Below are positions 1 through 9,757 of a DNA stretch of 39,412 nucleotides, one piece after another. The DNA lies in contig ONBC01000048.1 in NCBI GenBank assembly GCA_900315955.1, positions 1 to 39,412 of the forward strand, written 5' to 3'. Under the pieces are notes generated by a model. It was not told the origin of the DNA. It made no database searches and was given only the letters and a program-made list of their open reading frames with translations. The position numbers and the translations under genes were made by a program. This DNA comes from an uncultured Prevotella sp. GTDB taxonomy: Bacteria; Bacteroidota; Bacteroidia; Bacteroidales; Bacteroidaceae. The first letter of the stretch is position 1. The number at the start of each line of letters is the position of its first letter.

Positions 1-18
1 AATAAAGTCCCTTCCACA

Positions 19-876
19 ATGACTAATAAATTTGTTTTTTCCGGCCATGAGTCATTCTCTTGTAAGTCGTTATGGCTGAAAAAGGGTTATGACTTCTTGG
101 TTCATAATTATAATTTCAATGCTCCCGATGCCGTAGTGCAGCTCGGAGTAGGGAAGAATATGGTATCTTCTATTCGCTTTTGGATGCGGGCTTTCATGCT
201 TACGTCCAAAGATGAACTTACCCCCATCGCTCACTATCTCTTCAAGGACCATGATGGTGCAGATCCTTTTATTGAGGATTTAGGAACATTATGGCTTCTT
301 CATTTTCTGCTTGTTATGGGAGGTGAGGCCACACTCTATAATTGGGTCTTCTTGCGTCTTCAAAAAGAACGTAAAGAATTCACGCGTATTCAAGTCATCA
401 ATGCAGTCAGACGATATATGATAGAAGCCGAAAGAGCTAAGTCTTTCAATGAGAATACTACGAAGAAGGATGTTGCCGTGTTTCTGCAAAATTATGTAGA
501 GCCTCAAAATGCGCATAGTAACGAGGACTATACAGCACTTTTGCCCGACCTCAATTTGATTAGGACAGCAGACGAAGGGAAAAGTTACCAATTCAACATT
601 GAAGGCAAGAGACAGCTTCCTTTGGAAATATTCATTTATGCTATTATCAAAAGGAAAGGAGAAAATCTAAGTGTTGACTTCTCTTTCATTCAAGAACTGA
701 GTCTCGTTTTCTGTTTAAGCGACATGGAGGCAATCACCTTGTTGCAGCAGGCCAGTGAAACATATCCGGAACTAATGCATTATAGCGACGTAGCTGGCGT
801 AAGGCAATTGCAGTTCTTGAAAGATTGTAACGCACAAGATTTCCTCGACAAATATTACTCGCATGAATCAATTTAG
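19..876 (+). CDS. DUF4007 family protein of a phosphorothioation-like defence operon
   Basis: This is a 285-residue protein opening with FSGHESFSCKSLWLKKGYDF, the pattern I associate with DUF4007 (FSGHExF..R..WLKKGYD). The biochemical role of the family is unknown to me; from memory it tends to occur next to PAPS-reductase-like and DndD-like genes. There is no signal peptide or membrane segment, so it is probably cytoplasmic. Its last 14 bases overlap the start of the next gene (863), which implies translational coupling and a shared transcript. It is the first gene visible in the operon; only 18 bases precede the ATG, so the promoter and any earlier operon genes lie outside the window. Family assignment is by pattern memory, and the link to DNA modification is inferred from neighbours. 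Confidence 0.75.
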   Translation: MTNKFVFSGHESFSCKSLWLKKGYDFLVHNYNFNAPDAVVQLGVGKNMVSSIRFWMRAFMLTSKDELTPIAHYLFKDHDGADPFIEDLGTLWLLHFLLVMGGEATLYNWVFLRLQKERKEFTRIQVINAVRRYMIEAERAKSFNENTTKKDVAVFLQNYVEPQNAHSNEDYTALLPDLNLIRTADEGKSYQFNIEGKRQLPLEIFIYAIIKRKGENLSVDFSFIQELSLVFCLSDMEAITLLQQASETYPELMHYSDVAGVRQLQFLKDCNAQDFLDKYYSHESI

Positions 877-3800
877 CCTTTCAGCAAACATAGAGACAGG
901 ATTCTCCAAGGGGAATCAATATATCGTGACCCCTAATACTAAGAAAGTATTGGCAGAAATAGTGAATGGATACCAATCGGGTATTCATTCCTATACCATT
1001 ATTGGTACTTACGGGACAGGGAAGTCCAGTTTCCTTATAGCGCTTCAAGAAGATCTGTCGGGGAAGAACAAAAGAAAATATTTATTTGACAATAAAGATG
1101 TTTTGGGCTGTGAGGATGTGAAGACTCTTAACATCATTGGTGATTACGCCTCTTTGCCCCATTTATTAGCCCGGAAACTTAATATCGAAGGTAATACAGA
1201 CAGCGTCCTTGATGCTTTGCGTGCTTATTGCAATAAACTGAATGCCAAGAATACCTTTCTGGTCATTATGATCGATGAGTTTGGCAAGGTGCTTGAACAC
1301 GCTGCAAAGAAAGACCCGGAAAGCGAACTCTATTTTATGCAAAAGCTGGCTGAGTTTGCTAATGTACCTACCAGGAAGGTTCTTCTGCTGACTACACTTC
1401 ATCAGAACTTCAGTGCTTACGCAAAGGGACTTTCCCAGCCTCAGCGTAACGAATGGAACAAGGTGAAGGGACGCTTCAAGGAAGTGGTGTTCGTAGAGCC
1501 GGTAGAGCAGATCTTGATGTTAGCTGCTCGTCAAAATAAAGAACAAGAGCGTACGTTGACCGAAACAGAGGAGGCAAATCTAAGCACCCTTCATCAACTT
1601 GCTATAGATACGAAGTTTGTCTCTTCGGATTTCTCTTTTGAGGCAGCTAAGAGTCTATATCCTCTGGATCCTTTCTCCGCTTTTAGTATCACCCAGGCTA
1701 TTCAGAGATATGGGCAGAATGAAAGATCTCTCTTCTCTTTCCTTCATGCTCAGGGAAGTAACGTCAGACAGGCTGACGTACAATCTCCAGATGGCGTATG
1801 ACTACGTCATCTATAACTTCTACTCCTTTCTTAAGGATGCTAATGCCGACTCCATGAATTGGAGTGCGATGAAGATAGCATTGGAAAGAGTAGAGGGGCA
1901 ATCGTGGGACAGTAAAGAAATGATGGTCGACGCGACCAAGATAGTCAAGACTATAGGGATGATGAACCTTCTGGGTACAGCGTCCTTTTCTATGACGAAA
2001 GAGCAATTCTCCGCTTATGCCCAGTATGCTCTTGATATTGATAATGCCAGTGAGATTGTTCATACGCTACAGCGTTACAAAATTATACGTTACGCGGAAT
2101 ATAAGCATCGCTTAATCCTCTTTGAAGGGACTGATGTTAATATAGAAGAAGAAATAGCTAAAGCTGGGCTCGTGGTTAGCCGACCAGTAACCTATATTGC
2201 GGAGTTATCGGACTTTTTCGCTAAAAAGGTTTCACCGGTGAAAGCTTATTATTATCATATTGGCACACCACGGTATTTCCAATACGAGATACGGGATGAG
2301 GCTGTGGATATGATACCTACGGGCGATATTGATGGATTTATAGAACTGCTTTTCTCTTCGAAAAAAGGATACCTCAAAGAGGTAAAGCAAATGAGTGAGG
2401 ACTGTGAACATGCTATCATATATGCTTATTTCAACAACACTGACGAAATTGTAGACCATCTTTATCAGATAGACAAATATGACTATATCCTTAGACACGT
2501 ACTGTTAGATCAAGCTGACCATGTGGCTATTAAGGAGATCAACAATCTGCGTGATTATGAGGAGGTACAGTTGAATAAGGTTATTCAGGAAAGCTTGTTC
2601 GGATATAATGGAAATGTTACTTGGATATTCAAAGGCAAAGAAATAACCATAAACTCTCAACGCGATTTCAACAAATTACTCTCAAGAGTCTGTGACACGG
2701 TCTATTCAAAGACACCTGTCATGATCAACGAATTGTTTAATAAAAACAAGTTGAGCAGCTCTATCTCCAGTGCAAAGGCCAAATACCTGCAAGCGTTGGT
2801 TAATAATAGTGACTTGGTTGACTTTGGCTTTGAAGCTGATAAGTTTCCCCCAGAGAAAACAATCTATTATTCTTTGCTGAAGAATACTGGGTTGCATGTT
2901 GATGGCAGTTTCACAGACAAGCCATCCAATTCTGGAATTATGTCGTTATGGGATGCTTGCGAGGAATTCTTGCAAACAACGACATCGAAGCCAAGGAAAA
3001 TATCAGAATTGATAAAGAAACTTTCATCTCAGCCGTACAAGATAAAGGGCGGTTTTCTGGACTTTTGGATACCTACGTACCTCTACATAAAGAGACAGGA
3101 TTATTCTCTTTATGGGGAAAATGGTGCCTATATACCAGAGGTTAACATCGAATTCTTTGAATTGCTACAGAAACATCCAAATGAGTATCTCATTAAAGCA
3201 TTTGATGTGTCTGGCGTAAGAATGGAATTCTTCAATCAATATCGTAAGTTCGTAAATCTTCAGGCCGTAGGTGGCATAAAGAGCAATCAGTTTATAGATA
3301 CCATCAAACCCTTTTACTTCTTTTATAACAGAAGGTTGAACGATTATGCCAAGCATACTCGAAAGTTTGATCACATAGAGACATTGCGGTTTAGGGACAT
3401 CCTTGCTAAAGCTAAAGACCCGGAGAAGACTTTCCTTGAGGACTTGCCTGCGGCACTTGGCTATGACAAGGAAGCACAGGAATCTGAGGAGTTCGCTAAA
3501 CAATACGCCAACGTAATCAACCGGGCTGTGCGGGAATTGCGAGGGTGTTATAATAAACTGATAGACCGCATTGAAGAGCGGTTGGTGGATGTACTTGGAT
3601 TGTCCTCTTATGAGTATGATGAATATGTCGTGGAGATCAGGAAGCGTCTCTCCTCTATCAAGACATATTTGCTTACCGACAGACTGAAAGAATTCTACAA
3701 TCATGCAATGGCAGAATTCGATAATCGAACGGAATGGTACCAGTCCATTTGCTATACAGCTTTAGATCAGCCACTGCAGAGACTTCGTGACGATCAAGAG

Positions 3801-4076
3801 GAAAAGCTTATCGAAGAATTGATAACATTGTTCCAAGCCTGTGAAAAATACGTTGACATCTCCAAAGTGGATGGCAATGATAACGATGAAGTCTTTTCTT
3901 TCGATATGGTCAGCAAAGATGGAACCATCATCAAGTCTCAGACCTATCGATTGCTGGACAAGGACAAGAAAAAGGTTGAGACATTAGAAATGGATATTAA
4001 CCGCGTGTTGAAGGGTCATGACGATATAGCTGTGTCAACCCTGCTGAGGATCTTAAAAGAAAGGACAAGTAAATGA
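863..4076 (+). pseudogene. Large P-loop ATPase of the defence operon, interrupted by a frameshift
   Basis: Two overlapping frames together encode one protein of about 1060 residues. The first frame (863-1801) carries Walker A GTYGTGKSS at residues 48-56 and Walker B LVIMIDEF at about 133-140, then runs through NERSLFSFL and turns into unnatural sequence before a TGA at 1799. The second frame becomes protein-like from about LTYNLQMAYDYVIYNFYSFL (near 1775) and continues to 4076. The break therefore lies between about 1735 and 1790 and needs a +1 shift, as from one inserted base. The ATG at 1617 that formally opens the second frame is not a credible start. The architecture (N-terminal ATPase, long helical C-terminus) recalls BrxC/PglY-like ATPases, but this is a resemblance only. 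The gene overlaps the previous gene by 14 bases and the next by 4 (ATGA). Either the gene is broken or the sequence has an error. Confidence 0.8.
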
Positions 4077-5119
4077 AGATAAGACACATCTTGGGGATTT
4101 CCGGTGGTAAAGACAGTGCTGCACTGTCTATTTACCTGAAACAGAAATATCCCGATCTGAAGATCGAATACTACAACTCGGACACAGGGTGTGAGTTGGC
4201 CGAAACAGAACTTTTGATAGATCGGCTCGGTGCCTATTTGGGGCATATCACTCGCTTACGAGCTGCGGAGGGGAGTCCTGAGCCAACCCCCTTTGAACAC
4301 TTTCTGAAGTCTATGGGTGGCTTTTTGCCTTCGCCTCAGGCAAGATGGTGCACTAAAAAGATGAAACTCGATGAGTTTGAACGGTTTGTCGGCGACGATA
4401 TGGCGATCTCCTATGTGGGTATACGAGGGGATGAGGACAGGGATGGATACATCTCGTCTAAACCCAATATTCAGTCGATATTTCCTTTCCGTCGTAATAT
4501 TTGGAGCTTGGATGTCGTCAACAAATTTCTTCATAACGAGAACCTTAGTCAGATAACAGAGATATATGACCATCTCTGTCCCGATGGGTTCATAAAAGAA
4601 GACTTGATGGAAGTGGTACGCCGACCCATCACCAAGCAATTCTACTACTCCAAGAAGTTGAATGCATTGCTCGACTTTGATGTAAAGATGTTTAACCATG
4701 CAGTGTTTGAGTTTCTCCATACGACTGACTATCCAGTGGGGAAACTGACGGAGGTTCGCGAAAGTGGTGTTGGAGTGCCGAAATACTACGAGGAGATACC
4801 TTTTGAAGTTGACGGAAAAAAGGGAACTTATTGCCGCAGTCGTAGTGGCTGTTACTTCTGCTTCTATCAGCAGAAGATAGAGTGGGTGTGGCTTTATGAG
4901 CAGCATCCAGGTTTGTTCAAGAAGGCAATGACCTTTGAAAAAGACGGCTACACCTGGAACCAAGGTGAGAGCCTTGCCGATTTGATCAAACCCGAGCGTG
5001 TCCGCCAAATCAAGCTCGATGTTATTCGTCGACAGGAAGAGAACAAAAAGAACAATAAAGGTACAACTCTCGCTGATATCTTCGGTGATGAGATCATGTG
5101 TGCAAACTGTTTTATATAA
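4073..5119 (+). CDS. PAPS-reductase-like (DndC-like) sulfur-transfer protein
   Basis: This 348-residue protein belongs to the adenine-nucleotide alpha-hydrolase/PAPS reductase superfamily. The PP-loop SGGKDS is at residues 10-15. Conserved cysteines include ARWCTKK, a cluster CRSRSGCYFC near residues 252-261, and a C-terminal CANC, consistent with an iron-sulfur cluster as in DndC. In the Dnd system DndC is a 4Fe-4S ATP pyrophosphatase that helps install sulfur in the DNA backbone. BREX type 4 also contains a PAPS-reductase-like protein (BrxP), so the domain alone does not settle the system. The start overlaps the preceding stop by four bases (ATGA), giving translational coupling. No cysteine desulfurase (DndA/SspA) is next to it; a housekeeping IscS/SufS could supply sulfur. 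The family call is firm and the DNA-modifying role is inferred from context. Confidence 0.85.
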   Translation: MKIRHILGISGGKDSAALSIYLKQKYPDLKIEYYNSDTGCELAETELLIDRLGAYLGHITRLRAAEGSPEPTPFEHFLKSMGGFLPSPQARWCTKKMKLDEFERFVGDDMAISYVGIRGDEDRDGYISSKPNIQSIFPFRRNIWSLDVVNKFLHNENLSQITEIYDHLCPDGFIKEDLMEVVRRPITKQFYYSKKLNALLDFDVKMFNHAVFEFLHTTDYPVGKLTEVRESGVGVPKYYEEIPFEVDGKKGTYCRSRSGCYFCFYQQKIEWVWLYEQHPGLFKKAMTFEKDGYTWNQGESLADLIKPERVRQIKLDVIRRQEENKKNNKGTTLADIFGDEIMCANCFI

Positions 5120-5132
5120 CTAAAGTGAAGTA

Positions 5133-7337
5133 ATGCTGAAAGATGTAAAGTGGGCTGAAGATGGAACCTACAGGCCGCATGATGTAAACTCGCCGGCACG
5201 GTTTTTTACTGATGGATTAAAGAACAGTACTCAGTTTGATCTCCAACTGGGCTATTTCAATTCAGCAGCTATCAGTGCATTGGCAGAAGGCTTTGCATCT
5301 TTTATTTCTAATGGCGGTATTTTCCGTCTTGTTATTAACCAAATTGTCTCAAGTCGTGACAAAGAAGCCATTATTCAAGGCGAACGTGGAGATGTGATTG
5401 ATTGTGTCGATTTGTCTAATTTTGAACAATTACGCAAGACATTCGATGCATACCAGGAACAGTTCTTCCGCTGTCTTGCTTTTCTTATCTCAGTACATAG
5501 AATTCAGATTGTGATCATTAAACCACTTGACAATCAAGGAATAGCCCACACAAAATCAGGTCAATTCAGGGATGGCGAACTTACAGTTGCATTTACAGGC
5601 TCAGCCAATTTCACGGTCAATGGTCTCTATAACAATCTCGAGGAAATCAAAATCGACCTAAGCAATTCTCTTGATTCTATGGTCCATAAACGTATCGATA
5701 ATCAGAGAATATACTTTGAGTCTATAATTGATCACAAAGCAAAAGGTATTGACTACCTGTCTCCTGAAAATCTGGAAACAGCGCTTACTGAAAGCTATGC
5801 TAATTCTGACATATCAGATTTACTCCATGCTGAAGAAGATCTTAGGAAAATTAAACAAGTCAGACTTCTTAAAGCTGGACCGAACTTGAATCCTGAGGAA
5901 GAAGATCCGCATTTCCCATATTCAGCGCCTCGTGATTATCAAAAAAAGGCTTTTGAATCGTGGAAAGACAATAAGCAGAAAGGATTGTTTGATATGGCAA
6001 CTGGAACGGGAAAGACAATAACAGCGCTCAATTGCTTGTTGGAAATCTATAAAAGGAATGGATATTACAAGGCAATTATTCTTGTACCAACTGTCACATT
6101 GGTGGAACAATGGGAAAAGGAATGTACCAAGTTTAATTTCAAGCATATTTTAAAAATCAGTTCTAAGAATAAAGATTGGAAATCGAGTCTGCTAAAGTTA
6201 CAAATTGCAGAGCAACTTAGTGAAGATCCGAAAGAGCTGAACTATATTATAATAACAACTTATGCATCTTTTATACATGACGATGTGTTTAATGTTTTGA
6301 ACTCATTGCCGAGGAAGCGTGTATTATTGATTGCCGATGAAGCTCATAACATGGGAGCTTCACAAATAAGAAAACGGCTGCCTTATATAAATATTATTAG
6401 ACGCATAGGTCTTTCTGCAACTCCAGAACGTCAGTATGATAATGAGGGGAATAAGATTATTAACCAATTCTTTAATGTTGAAGGTAACAATTATACCTTT
6501 GAATACAAGATGGAAGATGCGATAAAAAATGGTGTACTATGCCATTACTATTATTACCCCCATTTAATTACGTTGAGTAATGATGAAATGAGCAACTATA
6601 CGGAACTCTCTGAAAAAATAGCCAAGTATATGAATATTAATGGAGACTCCTTCAAGGAAGATCCTATATTGACGGGGCTTCTATTAAAGAGAAAGCGCAT
6701 CATTCATAAGGCAATAAATAAGAAATCAGCTTTCAAAAGAATTATAGAAGAACGATTGGAAGAAAAAGGAGATTTAAAATACACACTTATTTATGTCCCA
6801 GAAGGGGAGGAATCAGAGCAGGAAACGGATCCTTACGCAGCGCGGGATCAAATTCGTTCTGTTGATAATGAACATCTTATAGATCAATATACAAGGATAA
6901 TTAGTGAGACAGACGAACGAACAACCGTAAGGGAATTTACATCTGAATCTAAAGATAGGGATCTGATGTTAAAGCAGTTTGCTGCCGGTGATTTAGAAGT
7001 TCTGACATCCATGAAATGTTTGGACGAGGGCGTTGATGTCCCACGTAGTGAATTTGCTGTCTTTTGTTCAAGTACAGGAAATCCGAGACAATTCATTCAG
7101 CGAAGAGGACGCATTCTCAGGATGCATCCTGATAAACATATGGCAGTGATACATGACTTGGTGGTAGCACCGATTATCAATGGGTCAAATGCCGCTATAA
7201 ACGTTGAAAGGAATCTTCTTGCAAGTGAGTTAAAAAGAGTACAAAACTTTGCCCTTTTATCGGATAATAGTAGCGATAGTGTCATTGAACTTGAAGACGT
7301 TATTCGATATTATGGCTTATCAATATTCGATATTTAA
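5133..7337 (+). CDS. PLD-family nuclease fused to an SF2 helicase (phosphorothioation-type restriction enzyme)
   Basis: The protein has 734 residues. Its N-terminal part is a phospholipase-D-like nuclease domain: HTK at residues 139-141, followed by TGSANFT, which matches the HxK...GSxN signature. A superfamily 2 helicase follows: Walker A ATGTGKT with Lys294, the DEAH box ADEAH at about 401-405, motif III GLSATPERQ, and a C-terminal half with CLDEGVDVP and QRRGRILRMHPDK (motifs V and VI). I recall a dnd-associated family of this kind (TIGR04095, 'DNA phosphorothioation system restriction enzyme'), which replaces DptFGH in some genomes. The likely job is to recognise and cut DNA that lacks the modification, by ATP-driven translocation plus single-HKD cleavage. 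It starts 13 bases after the PAPS-reductase gene, in the same operon. The domain call is strong; the restriction role is inferred. Confidence 0.85.
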   Translation: MLKDVKWAEDGTYRPHDVNSPARFFTDGLKNSTQFDLQLGYFNSAAISALAEGFASFISNGGIFRLVINQIVSSRDKEAIIQGERGDVIDCVDLSNFEQLRKTFDAYQEQFFRCLAFLISVHRIQIVIIKPLDNQGIAHTKSGQFRDGELTVAFTGSANFTVNGLYNNLEEIKIDLSNSLDSMVHKRIDNQRIYFESIIDHKAKGIDYLSPENLETALTESYANSDISDLLHAEEDLRKIKQVRLLKAGPNLNPEEEDPHFPYSAPRDYQKKAFESWKDNKQKGLFDMATGTGKTITALNCLLEIYKRNGYYKAIILVPTVTLVEQWEKECTKFNFKHILKISSKNKDWKSSLLKLQIAEQLSEDPKELNYIIITTYASFIHDDVFNVLNSLPRKRVLLIADEAHNMGASQIRKRLPYINIIRRIGLSATPERQYDNEGNKIINQFFNVEGNNYTFEYKMEDAIKNGVLCHYYYYPHLITLSNDEMSNYTELSEKIAKYMNINGDSFKEDPILTGLLLKRKRIIHKAINKKSAFKRIIEERLEEKGDLKYTLIYVPEGEESEQETDPYAARDQIRSVDNEHLIDQYTRIISETDERTTVREFTSESKDRDLMLKQFAAGDLEVLTSMKCLDEGVDVPRSEFAVFCSSTGNPRQFIQRRGRILRMHPDKHMAVIHDLVVAPIINGSNAAINVERNLLASELKRVQNFALLSDNSSDSVIELEDVIRYYGLSIFDI

Positions 7338-7347
7338 ACTTAATTAA

Positions 7348-7575
7348 ATGATAAAACTTGAAACAAATTCAGATCGTTTGCTGGCTTCTGTTATAGGAGA
7401 CCCGCAATTGGTGAAATTAGGGGACTATAATCCCACAGAGTATGAATCGCTTGACGATGCTCTCTCTTCTGGCAATGCCGTAGTTAGAGCTATTGCTTTG
7501 CTAATTATTGGTGGTAATAAATCAGAAACACAAATTTATAATGAGATAAGCAATTATCTTATAAACAACTTGTAG
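7348..7575 (+). CDS. Small hypothetical protein in the defence operon
   Basis: This is a 75-residue, acidic, cytoplasmic-looking protein that I do not recognise. The middle section is a short hydrophobic helix (AVVRAIALLIIGG) flanked by polar segments; there are no cysteines and no catalytic motif. It sits 10 bases after the helicase gene and 4 bases before the DndD-like gene, which strongly suggests that it is a real, co-translated operon member. Its position is where some Dnd loci carry small accessory proteins such as DndE, but it shows no resemblance to the basic DndE (DUF1832) sequence that I can see. Confidence 0.6.
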   Translation: MIKLETNSDRLLASVIGDPQLVKLGDYNPTEYESLDDALSSGNAVVRAIALLIIGGNKSETQIYNEISNYLINNL

Positions 7576-7579
7576 TGAT

Positions 7580-9751
7580 ATGATTATCAGGAAAATAACA
7601 ATTAAGAATTTCCGTAGTTACTATGGCGAGAATGAGTTTGACTTGAAGGACGGCTTAACGCTCATCATAGGTGATAATGGCGACGGTAAGACAACATTTT
7701 TTGAGGCTCTAGAGTGGCTCTTCAACACAAGTACTCAAGATGTCAAGAAAAGCAACATTTCTGCTAAACGCAGAAAAGAACTGGTTGATGGTGAATCAGA
7801 TGAAGTAAAAGTGTCTATTGCATTTCAGCATGAAGACGGCGACAAAATAGTCGAGAAATCATTTCAATTCGCCAATGAAGAGGGGAACATCGTTACACGT
7901 GATTTTGTTTTCAAAGGCTATGAATGTTATGGAGCAGAGCGTTCCCTAACAGATGGCAAGGCTCTGCTGGATCGTTGCTTCGATTATGACATGAGACGTT
8001 ATTGCCTTTTTAAAGGCGAGAATGAGTTAAATGTCTTTGAGAACGATACGGCCTTAAAGGCATTAGTTGCTAAATTCTCAGATGTAAGGCAGTTTGATAA
8101 ATACGTAGAGTTGTCAACTGTTTTAGAAGAAAAGTCTGATAGAAACTACAAACGAGAGTTGAAGAGTGACTCTAAAACAGAGAAGGAAGCTAAGCGGCTT
8201 GATAAAATCATCGAGGACTTGAAGGGGAAAATCTCAGATGCAGAGAAGGATTTGAAAAAGCAGCAGCAAGTTTCTGATGATTTTAATGTCCGCATAGATG
8301 ACCTTGCAAATAGTGACGAGGTTCGTACTAAGTATAAAGAAATTCAGAATAGATTGGCAACTCTTCAAGAGAAGAGATCTAAAGTTGCAGAATTTTGTAA
8401 AATCAACTACAATCATAAACTTCTTGATGATCTTTGGATTCTCTGTGCCTTTCCTGATATTCTCAAAAGTTATCAGATCAAAGTTTCTGGTGCTAATCGA
8501 CAGAGACGGAGAATGAATGAGAAATACATTGAGAATCGAGGACGCTTAAAAGGTCAAAAGGATGCCTTGACGGAAATAACACATAATCAAGAGGTCGGTC
8601 CTGAGCTGGATTGGGATATTCCCGGGCCACAGGTGTTGGAGGAGATGATTCAAGATCACCGTTGCAAGATTTGTGGGCATCCGGCTCCAGAGGGTAGTCC
8701 AGAGCTGGAGTTCATGAAGCAGCGGCTTGCTAATTATTACAAGCATCTTGAAGATAAGAACAAGGAGATTGATGAGCAAGTAAAAGAAGCAGAGAAACCT
8801 TTGTTTCAGTTCAACTACTTAAGCGAACTTAGGACGTTGAGTACCACGTTAAGTGGAGAGAACCAGCGTGAACTCTCGCAGCTGAAGAATATTATTCATG
8901 ATAAGATCCAGTTTGTTGCTGCCCGTAAGGAAGAGCTAAATAAGTTAGACAAGCAGATCGAAGAAATGGAAGATGACAAGAAGAACTTGCTCATCCAGGC
9001 TAATCTGTCTGAGAGTATTATCGACAAAGATATTAAAGACCTACGTGGCTATTTCCATCAAAAGCAGATTGCTGATGACTCGATATATCGTTTGAAATCA
9101 GAGATTAAAGATTATAAGGAGAAAAAGGAGGAGTTAGAGCTTGAATACTCCAACTTGAAGCCCAATAGTGGTATGGGCAAAGTGTATGAGAAAGTTCATC
9201 AGGTCTTCCAGGCAATCATGAAAGCTTTTTTGCAAGCACGTAAGGAAAATTTACGTCACTTCATTAACGAGCTGACAGAACATGCCAATAAGTACCTCTC
9301 CAAGCTGAATGATGGGGATTTTCACGGAGAGGTTCAAATCGATGTTCGTGAAGACGACAAGGCACGTATTTATCTGATATCGAATGGTGAAAGAATAATG
9401 GATCCTAACGGAGCACTTAAGACCACTATGTATATGTCAATTCTCTTTGCCATCTCTGATATTACAACACAAAAACGAGAAGATGATTATCCCCTCATTT
9501 TCGATGCGCCCACTTCCTCCTTTGGAGAAGTCAAAGAGGATTTGTTCTATAATATCATTGATAGCATTAACAAGCAATGCATCATAGTCACGAAAGATCT
9601 ACTTGTTAAAGACGAGGATACGGGTGCAAGTCGTATTGATGAAAGGAAATTGTCCAATTTGAAGTGCTCTGTTTATCGTATAGAAAAGGAGGCGGGATTT
9701 GATAGTAACGACATCACAACGATAAGTACTAAAGTTGAGCGTATTAAATAA
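7580..9751 (+). CDS. DndD-like SMC/Rad50-family ATPase
   Basis: This 723-residue protein has the split ABC-ATPase layout of Rad50/SbcC/DndD. The N-terminus gives FRSYYGENEF and Walker A GDNGDGKTT at residues 31-39. A long charged coiled coil follows. A zinc-hook-like CKIC is at residues 362-365. A second coil leads to the C-terminal ATPase half, with Walker B YPLIFDAPTSS (Asp642) and the downstream VTKDL segment. DndD in phosphorothioation systems is an ATPase thought to act on DNA structure or nicking during sulfur insertion; an SbcC-like repair protein would normally be paired with SbcD, which is absent. It follows the 75-residue gene by 4 bases and precedes the last operon gene by 6. Assignment to the DndD group rests on context plus length. 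Confidence 0.8.
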   Translation: MIIRKITIKNFRSYYGENEFDLKDGLTLIIGDNGDGKTTFFEALEWLFNTSTQDVKKSNISAKRRKELVDGESDEVKVSIAFQHEDGDKIVEKSFQFANEEGNIVTRDFVFKGYECYGAERSLTDGKALLDRCFDYDMRRYCLFKGENELNVFENDTALKALVAKFSDVRQFDKYVELSTVLEEKSDRNYKRELKSDSKTEKEAKRLDKIIEDLKGKISDAEKDLKKQQQVSDDFNVRIDDLANSDEVRTKYKEIQNRLATLQEKRSKVAEFCKINYNHKLLDDLWILCAFPDILKSYQIKVSGANRQRRRMNEKYIENRGRLKGQKDALTEITHNQEVGPELDWDIPGPQVLEEMIQDHRCKICGHPAPEGSPELEFMKQRLANYYKHLEDKNKEIDEQVKEAEKPLFQFNYLSELRTLSTTLSGENQRELSQLKNIIHDKIQFVAARKEELNKLDKQIEEMEDDKKNLLIQANLSESIIDKDIKDLRGYFHQKQIADDSIYRLKSEIKDYKEKKEELELEYSNLKPNSGMGKVYEKVHQVFQAIMKAFLQARKENLRHFINELTEHANKYLSKLNDGDFHGEVQIDVREDDKARIYLISNGERIMDPNGALKTTMYMSILFAISDITTQKREDDYPLIFDAPTSSFGEVKEDLFYNIIDSINKQCIIVTKDLLVKDEDTGASRIDERKLSNLKCSVYRIEKEAGFDSNDITTISTKVERIK

Positions 9752-9757
9752 CATTAT

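Noticed and set aside
1790-1805. Programmed +1 frameshifting at the first-frame stop (GTA TGA C context, as in RF2)
   Set aside because: The sequence before the TGA (about 18 residues after FSFL) does not look like natural protein, so the break lies earlier; there is no slippery CTT or upstream stimulatory Shine-Dalgarno-like site.
4256-5008. 250-codon open frame opposite the PAPS-reductase-like gene
   Set aside because: The + strand frame has a clear PP-loop and conserved cysteines; the antisense translation has no domain character.
7580-9751. SbcC nuclease subunit
   Set aside because: No SbcD partner is adjacent, the protein is shorter than SbcC, and the context with a PAPS-reductase-like gene favours DndD.
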